DNA of 28,018 bases from Desulfosarcina sp. (lineage in GTDB: Bacteria; Desulfobacterota; Desulfobacteria; Desulfobacterales; Desulfosarcinaceae), in assembly GCA_018224455.1 (NCBI GenBank), contig JAGTUY010000175.1, forward strand, positions 1 to 28,018, written 5' to 3'. Position 1 is the first letter of the stretch. Every line of letters begins with the position of its first letter. Shown here one piece after another: positions 17,253 through 26,260 of the stretch. Both the position numbers and the translations under genes were made by a program. The notes below the pieces were generated by a model. It worked only from the letters and a program-made list of their open reading frames with translations. It was not told where the DNA came from and made no database searches.

Positions 17253-20021
17253 TCACTCCACTTCCGGACGAATCTCTTCCATGTAGTAACTCTCGATCAC
17301 GTCACCGACCTTGATATCATTGAAGTTTTCAATACTGATGCCGCATTCATAGCCGGACTGGACTTCCTTGACATCATCCTTGAACCGGCGCAGGCTGCTG
17401 TTTTTTCCTTCGAAGGTGATGATACCGTCCCGGACCAAACGCATGAGCTGCCCCCGTTGAATCTTGCCGTCGGTTACGTAACAACCGGCAATGGTGCCAA
17501 TCTTGGGTACATGGAAGGTCTGACGGACATCGGCACGGCCGAGCACCCGTTCCTCGAAGGTGGACTCCATCATGCCCACAATGGCATCCTTGACCTCCTT
17601 GATGACATTGTAGATGACATTGTGGAAGCGCATATCCACGTTCTCTTCGGAGGCCAGTTCCTGCACTTTTGCATTGGGCCGGACGTTGAAGCCGATGATG
17701 ATGGCATTGGAGACCGCGGCCAGGGATATGTCCGACTCGGTGATGGTACCGGTGGCCGCGTGGACCACATTGATGCTCACCTCTTCGTTGGAAAGCTTGA
17801 CCAAGGAGTCTCTCAACGCTTCGATGGAGCCGTCCACGTCCGCCTTGATGATCAGGTTCAGGTCCTTGACCTCGCCCTTCTGCATCTTTTCGAACAGCCC
17901 CTCCAGGCTCAACCGATTCGTCTTGGCCAGCTCCTTGGAGCGCTGTTTCTGGGTGCGGTGCTGACTCACCTGGCGCGCGTCCCTCTCATCTGCCAGCGCC
18001 ACCAGTTCATCACCGGCCATGGGTACGCCGGAAAGGCCCACAATCTCCACCGGCATGGACGGGCCGGCAGATTCCACCGTACGGCCCAAATCGTCCTGGA
18101 GCACACGTATTTTTCCATAATGCATTCCGCAGACAATCGAATCGCCGGCACGCAGGGTGCCCTCCTGCACCAGGACGGTAGCCACAGGCCCGCGCCCTGA
18201 ATCCAGTTTGGCCTCGACCACGTGGCCGCTGGCCAGTTTGTCGGGATTGGCCTTGAGCTCCAGTATTTCGGCCTGAAGTAGAATCATTTCAAGCAGTTCG
18301 TCGATTCCGGTATTCTTTTTGGCCGACACCATGACAAAAATGGCATCGCCGCCCCAGGCTTCCGACATCAGGCCGTGTTCGCTGAGTTCACGCTGAACCC
18401 GATCCGGATCGGCATCCGCTTTATCCATCTTGTTGACCGCCACGATAATCGGCACCCCGGAGGCCTTGGAGTGATTGATCGCCTCTACGGTTTGGGGCAT
18501 CACCCCGTCATCGGCGGCAACCACCAGCACGACGATGTCGGTTACCTTGGCACCGCGCGAACGCATGGCGGAGAAAGCCTCATGGCCCGGCGTATCCAGA
18601 AACGCGATAACACCCTTTTCAGTCTCTACATGATAAGCACCAATATGCTGGGTAATACCGCCCGCTTCGCCTTCGGTCACCCGGGTTTTGCGAATCACGT
18701 CAAGCAGCGATGTCTTGCCATGGTCCACGTGGCCCATAATGGTCACCACGGGGGGCCTGGAAACCAGCTTTTCAGGATCATCCGCTTCGGTTTTCTTCAG
18801 GATCAAATCCTCTTCGAAAGACGCCCGTTCTACCTCATAGTCGAATTCACCGGCCACCAGAACCGCCGTATCATAGTCGATGGTCTGATTCACGGTGGCC
18901 ATAACGCCCATGCCCATGAGTTTGACGATCATTTCGTTGGCCTTGATGCCCATGCGCTTGGCCAATTCAGACAGCATGATGGTCTCATCAACCTTCACCC
19001 GCCGTTTGATGGCTTTGGCAGTGGTGATCTGGGTTTTCTGGCCGGCCGGCACGGCTCTCAGCTTGCTGCCCCGTCGACCTTTCCGTCCACGCATTTTACC
19101 GCTGTAGAGGGCTGCACCCTCGACGATCTCCCTTTTACGAAAACCGCCTTTCTTTTTGCTAAACCGGATACCATCGGTGTCGTCTTCCTTTTTCCGCCAC
19201 CCTTTCTTTTTCTTTTCCTTGGCGGTATCCGGTGCATCGACGGTTTCCGGTTTCAGCGCGGAGGGTCGAGACGATGGACCCGCCGGTGCGATGCGTGTTG
19301 CCGGCGTCGATGCAATTTTGGGTTTGGTCGGCAAGTTGATGATCTTGGCCGCTGCTTCTTTCTTGCCTTTCTTGGCCTTTGCCGCGGGCGCCTTGGGCGG
19401 TTCGTCAGCGGACGGTGGCACGGAAACGGGTTCACTGGCGGCCGAATGACCATCGGTCGCGCCGGCAGGGGGGGCTGCCGCTTCGTCGACCGATGTTTTT
19501 GCATCGGCTGTGGGTGCATCCGATTCCGGTGCTGCCGGGGCTGCCGCCTCGGCAGCAGGGGTCACATCCACCCGCTCAGTTTCCGACGCTGCCGGCGGCG
19601 CTTCGGGTGCTTCCGTCTTGGGAGTTGCAATGATTTTGGCGGATGGAGCTGGCTTGCGCTTTTTCACCGCGGGCTTTTTTGCCGGCGAGGTTTTCGCTTC
19701 GACCGCTGCCGGAGCCTTTTCTTCAGTCTCGGCCGAAGGAGATTCCGCTTCGGCCGCCGAAGCGGAATCGACCGCGGAGACAACCGGTTCCGGGGGTGCG
19801 ACAACCTTGCGCCGCCGGATCACGGTGGGCCGTACCCGCTTTTCCTCGAGTTGGTCGTCCTTTTCGCCGAAAAGCGCCGATTTGACCTTTGCCATCACAT
19901 CTTCGTCCAGAGAACTCATATGGCTGCTGACGTCGATATCAAGGTCCCGGATCTTGTCCAAGAGTTCCCTGTTCGTCATGTTAAGATCTCTGGCAAATTC
20001 ATATACTCTGATTTTTGCCAT
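17253..20021 (-). CDS. infB: Translation initiation factor IF-2
   Basis: 922 residues. An N-terminal IF2_N domain (1-52) is followed by a long Ala/Pro/Glu/Lys-rich disordered linker (about 55-330), a second IF2_N-type domain (about 340-395), then the GTPase domain with G1 GHVDHGKT at 430-437, GEAGGITQHIGAY, DTPGHEAF, NKMD and SAKKNTG. Domains II, III and the initiator-tRNA-binding C2 domain end at IRPEVE. IF2 places fMet-tRNA on the 30S subunit and promotes subunit joining. The Shine-Dalgarno is unusual, being a run of seven G ending 5 nt before the ATG. It starts 65 bp after nusA, without the ylxR/ylxQ genes often found between them. Confidence 0.98.
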   Translation of the reverse strand: MAKIRVYEFARDLNMTNRELLDKIRDLDIDVSSHMSSLDEDVMAKVKSALFGEKDDQLEEKRVRPTVIRRRKVVAPPEPVVSAVDSASAAEAESPSAETEEKAPAAVEAKTSPAKKPAVKKRKPAPSAKIIATPKTEAPEAPPAASETERVDVTPAAEAAAPAAPESDAPTADAKTSVDEAAAPPAGATDGHSAASEPVSVPPSADEPPKAPAAKAKKGKKEAAAKIINLPTKPKIASTPATRIAPAGPSSRPSALKPETVDAPDTAKEKKKKGWRKKEDDTDGIRFSKKKGGFRKREIVEGAALYSGKMRGRKGRRGSKLRAVPAGQKTQITTAKAIKRRVKVDETIMLSELAKRMGIKANEMIVKLMGMGVMATVNQTIDYDTAVLVAGEFDYEVERASFEEDLILKKTEADDPEKLVSRPPVVTIMGHVDHGKTSLLDVIRKTRVTEGEAGGITQHIGAYHVETEKGVIAFLDTPGHEAFSAMRSRGAKVTDIVVLVVAADDGVMPQTVEAINHSKASGVPIIVAVNKMDKADADPDRVQRELSEHGLMSEAWGGDAIFVMVSAKKNTGIDELLEMILLQAEILELKANPDKLASGHVVEAKLDSGRGPVATVLVQEGTLRAGDSIVCGMHYGKIRVLQDDLGRTVESAGPSMPVEIVGLSGVPMAGDELVALADERDARQVSQHRTQKQRSKELAKTNRLSLEGLFEKMQKGEVKDLNLIIKADVDGSIEALRDSLVKLSNEEVSINVVHAATGTITESDISLAAVSNAIIIGFNVRPNAKVQELASEENVDMRFHNVIYNVIKEVKDAIVGMMESTFEERVLGRADVRQTFHVPKIGTIAGCYVTDGKIQRGQLMRLVRDGIITFEGKNSSLRRFKDDVKEVQSGYECGISIENFNDIKVGDVIESYYMEEIRPEVE

Positions 20022-20086
20022 CCATTCCCCCCCAAATCTGGTTATAAGCAGTTGTCGCCATGTTGCCGTATCGGCACCCTGATCCG

Positions 20087-21496
20087 CTACTGATCCTCTT
20101 CCAGGGTTTCGACACCGGAAGCAGATTCCTCATTCGACGCTTCCGCCGGCATGTCGGCCGGCCGCGCATCGTCTTCTGCTTTGGCCCGTGTCGCTTCCTC
20201 AGCGGCTCGGGCCGCCTCTGCCGCCTCCTCCAAGCGCCGGGATTCGGCAGCCTTGGCAGCCTCGATGGCAGACTGCCGCGCATTTTCTATAAGCGCCACG
20301 GCCTTTTCCTGTCCAATTCCACGGATCTCGATCAGCTCTTCAACCAAAGATTCGGCCAGCTCTTCTGCTGAATAAATTCCCTTTTCGACGAAGGCATCAG
20401 CCAGATTACTGCCGACGCCGGGGATATTGACCAGTGATTCGTAACCCATCTTCATCATTTCATCGTATTTGGACTCAGAATTGACGTCCAGATGCCAGCC
20501 GGTCAGCTTGGAGGCCAGGCGCACGTTCTGGCCTCGTTTGCCGATGGCAACAGAGAGGAATTCATCGGGAACGATGACCTCCATGGCATTATTTTCCTCA
20601 TCAATAATCACCCTGGAAATTTCCGCAGGCGCCAGGGCATTGCATACATATTTGGCCGCATCCACGTGCCAGGTGATAATGTCAATCTTTTCACCGCGAA
20701 GCTCCTGCACCACATTTTGCACCCGGCTGCCCTTCATGCCCACGCAGGCCCCTACCGGATCGATGTCTGAATCATGGGAAGAGACGGCAAACTTGGCGCG
20801 AACGCCCGGCTCGCGGGCAGCCCCTTTGACCTCCACAATTCCCTCACTGATCTCGGGCACTTCGGTTTTAAACAGGTTGATCAGCAGGTCGGGGTGGGTA
20901 CGCGAAAGCACGATCTGAGGACCTCGGGTATCATAGAGCACATCGAAGATCAGGGCCCGGATCCGGTCTCCCCGCCGGTAGTTTTCCCTGGGAATCTGTT
21001 CCCGGGTGGGGAGTATAGCTTCGGTATTACCCAGGTTGACGATGATATTGCCCCGGTCCACCCGTTGGACGATGCCGTTGATGACTTCACCCTTCCGGTC
21101 AATGTAGCTGGAGTATACCGCATCCCGCTCGGCATCCTTCATCTTCTGGATAATGACCTGCTTGGCGGACTGTGCAGCAATCCGGCCGAAGCTTGACGTG
21201 TCCATTTTTGTGCCGAGACTGTCGCCTGCCTCACAGTCGGGGTCGAGCTTGCGTCCTTCGGTCAGGCTGATCTGCAGGTCGGGCTCGGTTACCTCCGTCA
21301 CCACCTCTTTAAATTGGAAGACTTCGATCTCACCCGTGTCGGGACTGTACTGCGCCTCGATGTCAATCTTGCTGCCGAATTTCTTTCTGGCAGCAGAACG
21401 CAACGCCTCTTCCAGGGCACGGATCAGAATTTCCACATCGATGCCCTTGTCCCGGCTTACCTGTTCCACCACACGTTTGATATCTGCTATAAACAT
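20087..21496 (-). CDS. nusA: Transcription termination/antitermination protein NusA
   Basis: 469 residues. The N-terminal RNA-polymerase-binding domain (about 1-125) is followed by an S1 domain (about 130-200), two KH domains (about 205-345, with VGACVGMKGSRVQNVVQEL and IGKRGQNVRLASKL), one helix-hairpin-helix-like repeat (about 360-420), and an Ala/Glu-rich tail. NusA binds RNA polymerase and modulates pausing, termination and antitermination. Its ATG shares one base with the rimP stop codon (TGATG), so translation is coupled. In E. coli NusA represses its own operon by increasing termination in the leader; the terminator before rimP makes a similar loop plausible here. Confidence 0.97.
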   Translation of the reverse strand: MFIADIKRVVEQVSRDKGIDVEILIRALEEALRSAARKKFGSKIDIEAQYSPDTGEIEVFQFKEVVTEVTEPDLQISLTEGRKLDPDCEAGDSLGTKMDTSSFGRIAAQSAKQVIIQKMKDAERDAVYSSYIDRKGEVINGIVQRVDRGNIIVNLGNTEAILPTREQIPRENYRRGDRIRALIFDVLYDTRGPQIVLSRTHPDLLINLFKTEVPEISEGIVEVKGAAREPGVRAKFAVSSHDSDIDPVGACVGMKGSRVQNVVQELRGEKIDIITWHVDAAKYVCNALAPAEISRVIIDEENNAMEVIVPDEFLSVAIGKRGQNVRLASKLTGWHLDVNSESKYDEMMKMGYESLVNIPGVGSNLADAFVEKGIYSAEELAESLVEELIEIRGIGQEKAVALIENARQSAIEAAKAAESRRLEEAAEAARAAEEATRAKAEDDARPADMPAEASNEESASGVETLEEDQ

Positions 21497-22044
21497 CAGC
21501 GTTCTCCATTATAATTGATCAGCCGTGCCCGTGTAATATCCCTATAATTAAGACTAACCATCTCGCCATCCACCTGCAAATGGACCATTTCGTCAATCAC
21601 CCCGGCCAGCACACCACTATAATTTTTACGACCGTTCACGGCAGTGGACAGGCGAATTTTCGCCCGATGGCCCATAAATCGCGTAAAATCATCGAGCTTT
21701 CCCACCGGTCGGTCGAGGCCCGGCGATGAAACCTCAAGCCGATATGGCGGTGCATCCTGCGTATGCACATCCAGCATGTCTTCTAGCTGGCGGCTGATGT
21801 CGACGCAGTCGTCCAGTGTCACGCCCCCGGGTCTGTCCAGGTATAGACGCAAGGTCAATCCGCCCGGCTCGCGCTGGTACTCCACATGGACCAGCTCGAT
21901 CCCCTCGGCAGTGCACAGGGGATCGGCCAGACGGGCCACCGAATCGACAAACGCCCGCTGTCGCTTCAAGACCGCCGGATCCGGTCGACGCGCCGACGCC
22001 GAGGCCCCGCTTTTTTGTTTTCGCTTTCCGGCACGTTTGGCCAT
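21496..22044 (-). CDS. rimP: Ribosome maturation factor RimP
   Basis: 182 residues from the ATG at 22044. A Lys/Arg-rich start (MAKRAGKRKQKSG) precedes the RimP N domain (about 40-110, with EGIELVHVEYQREPGG and DDCVDISRQLEDMLD) and the C-terminal SH3-like domain after EVSSPGLDRPV. RimP acts in 30S maturation. The frame is open to an ATG at 22098, but those codons are simply the terminator hairpin and its T-tract, so I reject that start. A GGTGA site lies 4 nt before the chosen ATG. It is first in the protein-coding part of the nusA-infB superoperon. Confidence 0.95.
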   Translation of the reverse strand: MAKRAGKRKQKSGASASARRPDPAVLKRQRAFVDSVARLADPLCTAEGIELVHVEYQREPGGLTLRLYLDRPGGVTLDDCVDISRQLEDMLDVHTQDAPPYRLEVSSPGLDRPVGKLDDFTRFMGHRAKIRLSTAVNGRKNYSGVLAGVIDEMVHLQVDGEMVSLNYRDITRARLINYNGER

Positions 22045-22057
22045 CTTTTCACCGAAC

Positions 22058-22088
22058 AAAAAAACAAAAACGGGCCAACAGCCCGTTT
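22058..22088 (-). terminator. Rho-independent terminator/attenuator between tRNA-Gly and rimP
   Basis: On the minus strand a perfect 8-bp stem (22081-22088 with 22068-22075) with a 5-nt loop is followed by five T, one G and seven T. The T-tract ends about 4 nt before the rimP Shine-Dalgarno. It would end the tRNA transcript and attenuate rimP-nusA-infB unless read through. Confidence 0.85.
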
Positions 22089-22160
22089 CCACGTTCAACC
22101 GATAATGGATACCGTCACTTACCAGTCCATAAAACCACGTCGGGCGAGAAAACCGCCTTT

Positions 22161-22183
22161 ATTCCAGCGACCACAACTGGAAT
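22161..22183 (-). promoter_or_regulatory. Stem-loop in the tRNA-rimP leader
   Basis: A perfect 7-bp stem (22161-22167 with 22177-22183) and 9-nt loop lie 20 nt after the tRNA 3' end. There is no strong T-tract. It may mark the tRNA 3' processing region or be part of the leader structure upstream of the terminator. Confidence 0.4.
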
Positions 22184-22203
22184 AGACGAAAACGGACTTG
22201 AAA

Positions 22204-22279
22204 TGGAGCGGGCAACGAGATTCGAACTCGCGACACCAAGCTTGGGAAGCTTGTACTCTACCAACTGAGCTATGCCCGC
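22204..22279 (-). tRNA. tRNA-Gly, anticodon CCC
   Basis: 76 nt including an encoded CCA end. The acceptor stem GCGGGCA/TGCCCGC pairs fully. The D arm (GCTC...GAGT) and anticodon stem CAAGC/GCTTG close a TTCCCAA loop whose positions 34-36 are CCC, reading glycine GGG. The T arm is GCGAG-TTCGAAT-CTCGT. The discriminator base is T, normal for glycine. A consensus promoter lies just upstream and rimP lies downstream, recalling the metY-rimP-nusA-infB order of E. coli but with a different tRNA. Confidence 0.97.
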
Positions 22280-22293
22280 TCACCGAGAAATCT

Positions 22294-22322
22294 TAAATAA
22301 GTTAAAATAGATGTGATGTCAA
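22294..22322 (-). promoter_or_regulatory. Sigma-70 promoter for tRNA-Gly and the nusA-infB superoperon
   Basis: On the minus strand a perfect TTGACA (22317-22322), a 17-bp spacer and TATTTA (22294-22299) place the start a few bases before the tRNA 5' end. The -35 box overlaps the stop codon of the merR-like gene. Confidence 0.7.
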
Positions 22323-22681
22323 TATCTTTCTATCAATTCCCGGATACGAATCAGTTCCTCCCTGATCTCGGCAATGTCCGGTGCAGCAGCAGCCTGCGTC
22401 GGTCCCGGCACCGTGTCGGGTTTCTTTTTCAGATGCTGCCGGGCGCCTTCAATGGTAAACTTTCTGTGATAGAGAAGGTGTTTAATTCTTAAGACCAACA
22501 CCACATCCTGCTTGCGGTAGAGACGCTGCCCTGCATCGGTGCGCTTGGGCTTGATCTGCTTGAATTCTGTCTCCCAGAACCGCAGCACATAGGGCGCAAC
22601 ACCGGCGATATCGCTGACTTCACCGATCTTGAAGTAAAACTTGTCGGGTATTTCGACCGCGCCGTATGCCTCTTCTTTCAT
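22319..22681 (-). CDS. MerR family transcriptional regulator
   Basis: 120 residues from the ATG at 22681, which has an AGGGA site about 9 nt upstream; an in-frame ATG at 22747 would overlap pheT. The winged helix-turn-helix covers about 17-85: FKIGEVSDIAGVAPYVLRFWETEF, then QRLYRKQDVVLVLRIKHLLYHRKFTIEGARQHL. The C-terminal 25 residues look like a short helix for dimerisation. No cysteine-based metal site or effector domain is present. Small MerR proteins of this type regularly follow pheT (or ihfA) in proteobacteria, and their targets are generally unknown. The gene is 46 bp downstream of pheT and is probably co-transcribed. Confidence 0.9.
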   Translation of the reverse strand: MKEEAYGAVEIPDKFYFKIGEVSDIAGVAPYVLRFWETEFKQIKPKRTDAGQRLYRKQDVVLVLRIKHLLYHRKFTIEGARQHLKKKPDTVPGPTQAAAAPDIAEIREELIRIRELIERY

Positions 22682-22727
22682 CGGGGTTATCCCTGTCGGC
22701 GGAACCCTGCCGACGGCTTCAGGTGGA

Positions 22728-25142
22728 TCAGGCCGGCAATGCCGCACCGAATTCGTCGATCAGGCGATGCGTGAGATGGTGATGGATCGCATTGACGGTT
22801 TCATCCTCCAGGGTTCGTTCGGCGGACCGATAGACGACTCGGAAAGATACACTCTTTTTCCCGGCCGGTATGGGATCTCCGGCAAACACATCAAACAGGT
22901 AAATGTCCTCTACCAGTTTTTCGCCGAATTGCGCCACCGCATCCAACAAGCGCCCGGATTCGATCGTCTGATCGACGATAACAGTGATATCCCGGGCTGT
23001 TGAGGGAAAGCGGGGTATAGGTGCCATCTGCTTGGAATCGCTTGCCAGTCGACCGATTGCCTCTACCTCCAGCTCGAAAATAAACGCCGGCTGCTTGAGA
23101 CTGTAAGTGTTCACCACCTCAACATCCACCTCCCCCACAATTCCCAGCATTCCCCCGTCGTGAAAAACCTGCGCCGTGTGACCTGCGCGCATGTAGGTAC
23201 ACTGCCCATCGGGCATTGCAGAAAACGACAGTTCAGTGAGCCCCAAGGCAAGCGCCAGCCCTTGCACGGTCCCCTTGATGTCAAAAAAATCGCAGGCCGC
23301 TTCACGGGTGTGCCATGTTGCCGTGGCACGTCGACCGGTCCATAAACCGACGAGCATCTCCTTTTCCAATGGAAGGGGCGCATCCGATTGGGGCAGAAAA
23401 ACCTTTCCGATTTCAAACAGGCGCAGATTGTTCTGCTGCCGGGCAATATTGCGCTGCCCCGCTTCCAGTATGCCTGGGACCAGGGTGGTCCGCATCACCG
23501 ACTGCTCCTCGGAAATGGGATTGAGCAGCGAAATATGGTGGCGACGGGGGTCATCGGCATCCAATTGAATCCGATCGCAGGAATCAGCGCTGATAAAGCT
23601 GTAATTGACGGCCTCTGAATATCCGAACCCACAGAGAATCTCCCTAACCTGGTTGCGCCGGACCATCATTGGGGAAGGGGTCGTGCCCTGAGCCGGCAAC
23701 ATGGGGAAGGTGGTCGGAATCTGGTTGTAGCCGGATAGCCGGGCCACCTCCTCCATGAGATCTTGGGGACGGGTGACATCCACACGAAAAGACGGCACCC
23801 GCACCTGAAGCGCCGCCTCACCGTCGGCCTGGACCTCGAAGTCGATACTTTCCAACAAGGCGGCCATGCGATCACGGTCCAGATCGGTGCCCAAAAGGTC
23901 ATTGGTTGACCGCACACCCAGGGAGAGCACCAGGGGACCCGAGGTTCTGAAATCCTCATCGATAACCCCCTCGACCAGCCTGCCTTGCCCCAACTCGGCC
24001 ATCAGGCCGGCGGCACGATTCAGGGCGAAAAGGGTGCCGTCCGGGTCCACGCCCCGCTCAAACCGGTGGGACGCATCGGTATTGAGCCCCAGGGCCTTGG
24101 ATGTTTTGCGGATGCTGATCGGATCAAAACAGGCACTTTCGATGAGCACACGGGTGGTGGCGTCTTCGATTTCCGAGTTCAATCCGCCCATCACACCACC
24201 GACGGCCACCGGCTTTTCGCCGTCGCAGATCATCAGCACCTGGTCGGAAAGCCGTCGCGCCTTCTGATCCAGCGTGGTGAACGGTTCTTGATCCGCAGCC
24301 GTTCGAACCACGATACGATGTCCGGACAGGTGGTCAAAATCAAACGCGTGCAAGGGCTGCCCGGTCTCCAGCATAACGAAATTGGTTACATCGACCACGT
24401 TGTTGATCGGCCGCACACCCACCGAACGCAGCCGATCCTGAAGCCAATAAGGGGATGGCGCCACGGTGATGAGGTCTACCAGTCTGGCGGCGTACCGGGG
24501 ACAGTGACCCGGTGCTTCAATCGTCACCGAGGTTAAGGCGCGGATGTCTCCTTTGACATCGGGCAGGCTGAATACCGGCGGATTCATCTTAACGCCTTGG
24601 ATGGCGGCAATCTCACGGGCCACCCCCAGCATGCTCAGGCAGTCGGGCCGGTTGGGTGTCAAACCGATCTCAAAGATGCAGTCGAAAAGATTCAGCGCTG
24701 TTTTCAAGGACGTACCGGGTTGAAAACCCCCCTCCAGCAACATGAGACCGGAACCGTCCAAACCCAGACCCAATTCCACCTCGCTGCACAGCATGCCCTC
24801 GGAGGTTTCTCCCCGGATGACGGTCTTGGCCAACAAGGTTCCGTCGGGCAATCGTGTGCCCACACGGGCAAGGGGTGCGCGCACCCCCGTCATGACATTG
24901 GGTGCCCCGCAGACAACCGTCACCATGCCGTTGCCACCATCCACGCGGCATAGTTTCAGCCGTTCGGCGTTGGGGTGGGGCAAAACGTCCACCACCTGCC
25001 CGACGACCACCGTTTCCAGATGGGCATAGCGATCCTCAACAGCCTCCACTTCCAGTCCTGCCATGGTCAGGGCATCGGCGAGGTCCGTTGCCGCCATATC
25101 GATGGGTACGTATTCTTTCAGCCAGTTTACGCTTACTTTCAT
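22728..25142 (-). CDS. pheT: Phenylalanine--tRNA ligase beta subunit
   Basis: 804 residues, the usual bacterial length. It starts MKVSVNWLKEYV, has the EMAP-like tRNA-binding domain (about 40-150, HPNAERLKLCRVD), the B3/B4 editing domain (about 210-395), the B5 domain (about 405-475), the catalytic-like core and a C-terminal anticodon-binding FDX-ACB domain (about 710-804, PIPRFPSTARDITVIVD). With PheS it forms the alpha2-beta2 enzyme that charges tRNA-Phe and hydrolyses mischarged Tyr. It begins 18 bp after pheS on the same transcript. Confidence 0.98.
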   Translation of the reverse strand: MKVSVNWLKEYVPIDMAATDLADALTMAGLEVEAVEDRYAHLETVVVGQVVDVLPHPNAERLKLCRVDGGNGMVTVVCGAPNVMTGVRAPLARVGTRLPDGTLLAKTVIRGETSEGMLCSEVELGLGLDGSGLMLLEGGFQPGTSLKTALNLFDCIFEIGLTPNRPDCLSMLGVAREIAAIQGVKMNPPVFSLPDVKGDIRALTSVTIEAPGHCPRYAARLVDLITVAPSPYWLQDRLRSVGVRPINNVVDVTNFVMLETGQPLHAFDFDHLSGHRIVVRTAADQEPFTTLDQKARRLSDQVLMICDGEKPVAVGGVMGGLNSEIEDATTRVLIESACFDPISIRKTSKALGLNTDASHRFERGVDPDGTLFALNRAAGLMAELGQGRLVEGVIDEDFRTSGPLVLSLGVRSTNDLLGTDLDRDRMAALLESIDFEVQADGEAALQVRVPSFRVDVTRPQDLMEEVARLSGYNQIPTTFPMLPAQGTTPSPMMVRRNQVREILCGFGYSEAVNYSFISADSCDRIQLDADDPRRHHISLLNPISEEQSVMRTTLVPGILEAGQRNIARQQNNLRLFEIGKVFLPQSDAPLPLEKEMLVGLWTGRRATATWHTREAACDFFDIKGTVQGLALALGLTELSFSAMPDGQCTYMRAGHTAQVFHDGGMLGIVGEVDVEVVNTYSLKQPAFIFELEVEAIGRLASDSKQMAPIPRFPSTARDITVIVDQTIESGRLLDAVAQFGEKLVEDIYLFDVFAGDPIPAGKKSVSFRVVYRSAERTLEDETVNAIHHHLTHRLIDEFGAALPA

Positions 25143-25160
25143 GGATTCGGGGACTCTCTC

Positions 25161-26168
25161 TTAAAATTGACTCAGGAATCGGTAGTCATTGTCGAAATAG
25201 CGCCGAATATCATCGATGCCGTATTTAAGCATGGCAATACGCTCCACACCCATACCGAAAGCAAATCCGGTATATCGATTGGTGTCATAACCGATATTTT
25301 CAAACACCGCCGGATGGACCATGCCGGAACCCAGGATTTCCAGCCATCCGGTTTGAGAACAGACCCGACAGCCTTTTCCCCTGCAAATCACGCAACGGAT
25401 ATCCACTTCGGCGCTGGGCTCGGTGAAAGGAAAGAAGCTGGGTCGAAACCGCAGTGTGGTCTGGTCATCGAACATCTGGTGAATGAACGCGGTCAGGGTT
25501 CCCTTGAGATCGGCAAAAGAGACATGGCGATCCACCAGCAGCCCCTCCACCTGGTGAAACATGGGTGTATGGGTCAGATCGGAATCGCATCGGTACACTT
25601 TGCCAGGGGCGATGATACGCACCGGCGGGGGCTGCTTTTCCATCACGCGTGGCTGTGTGGGTGACGTGTGGGTTCGAAGGACGACATTGTCTGACACGTA
25701 AAAGGTGTCCTGCATGTCCCGGGCAGGATGGTTTTTGGGGATATTGAGGGCCTCGAAATTGTAATAGTCCGTCTCCACCTCCGGACCTTCAACCACATCG
25801 AAGCCCATCTGTGAAAAGATGTTGCAGATGTGGTTGGTGATTTGGGTAATGGGGTGAAGCGATCCTTTTTCCGGCACTCGACCCGGCAGGGACACATCGA
25901 TGCGGTCCGTTGCCGTTTTGGACACATTCGCCAGACGGGTCAAGGTGTTCTTGAATTCACCTTCCAGTGACCGTTTGATTTCATTGGCCCGCTTTCCCGC
26001 CTGAGGCCGCTCCGCGACGGGAAGGCTGGAGATGTTTCTCAGATAGTGGGTAATGTGTCCCTTCCGACCGAGGTACTGGGTTGAGAGATCGCTTACCGCA
26101 TCAACATCGGTCGCCGATGCCAGCGCTTCCATGGCGTCCGCATATATCCGTTCTAAGGTATTTTCCAC
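25161..26168 (-). CDS. pheS: Phenylalanine--tRNA ligase alpha subunit
   Basis: 335 residues. An N-terminal coiled-coil (1-90, with LGRKGHITHYLRNI) binds tRNA. The class II catalytic core follows with motif 1 GFDVVEGPEVETDYYNFEAL, motif 2 RTHTSPTQ and YRCDSDLTHTPMFHQVEG, and motif 3 GFAFGMGVERIAMLKYGIDD. A CxxC...CxxC knuckle near 258-270 (CVICRGKGCRVC) may bind zinc, as in some bacterial PheS. The start is GTG; the Shine-Dalgarno is weak. A 153-bp gap with a hairpin and a G9 tract separates it from rplT. Confidence 0.97.
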   Translation of the reverse strand: MENTLERIYADAMEALASATDVDAVSDLSTQYLGRKGHITHYLRNISSLPVAERPQAGKRANEIKRSLEGEFKNTLTRLANVSKTATDRIDVSLPGRVPEKGSLHPITQITNHICNIFSQMGFDVVEGPEVETDYYNFEALNIPKNHPARDMQDTFYVSDNVVLRTHTSPTQPRVMEKQPPPVRIIAPGKVYRCDSDLTHTPMFHQVEGLLVDRHVSFADLKGTLTAFIHQMFDDQTTLRFRPSFFPFTEPSAEVDIRCVICRGKGCRVCSQTGWLEILGSGMVHPAVFENIGYDTNRYTGFAFGMGVERIAMLKYGIDDIRRYFDNDYRFLSQF

Positions 26169-26206
26169 GATCGTCGCTCTGTATTTGGATTAGACTGTCG
26201 CCGCCC

Positions 26207-26231
26207 CTCGCTCCCGCCAAAGCGGGACGAG
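26207..26231 (-). promoter_or_regulatory. GC-rich stem-loop upstream of pheS
   Basis: An inverted repeat (26207-26217 with 26222-26231) forms a 10-bp stem with one bulged base and a 4-nt loop. No T-tract follows on the minus strand, so it is not a standard terminator. It lies about 40 nt before the pheS start and could affect mRNA processing or pheS translation. Confidence 0.4.
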
Positions 26232-26260
26232 GTGTGCGGTCACTTTCGCGGTTCAATTAA

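Noticed and set aside
17094..18200. 368-codon open frame on the plus strand opposite the 3' part of infB and DUF503
   Set aside because: Covers two genes with clear families on the other strand; no domain and no ribosome binding site.
19000..19850. Repeat-like Ala/Pro/Glu/Lys-rich coding stretch in infB
   Set aside because: It is the ordinary disordered linker of bacterial IF2, not a tandem repeat or inserted element.
18375..20093. 572-codon open frame on the plus strand opposite infB
   Set aside because: Antisense to the IF2 linker and GTPase domain; the Arg/Gly/Cys/Phe-rich low-complexity sequence results from the reverse complement of the Ala/Pro/Glu-rich linker.
22045..22098. Extended N-terminus of RimP from the ATG at 22098
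   Set aside because: The extra codons are the terminator stem and T-tract; the internal ATG at 22044 has a Shine-Dalgarno and gives the normal length.
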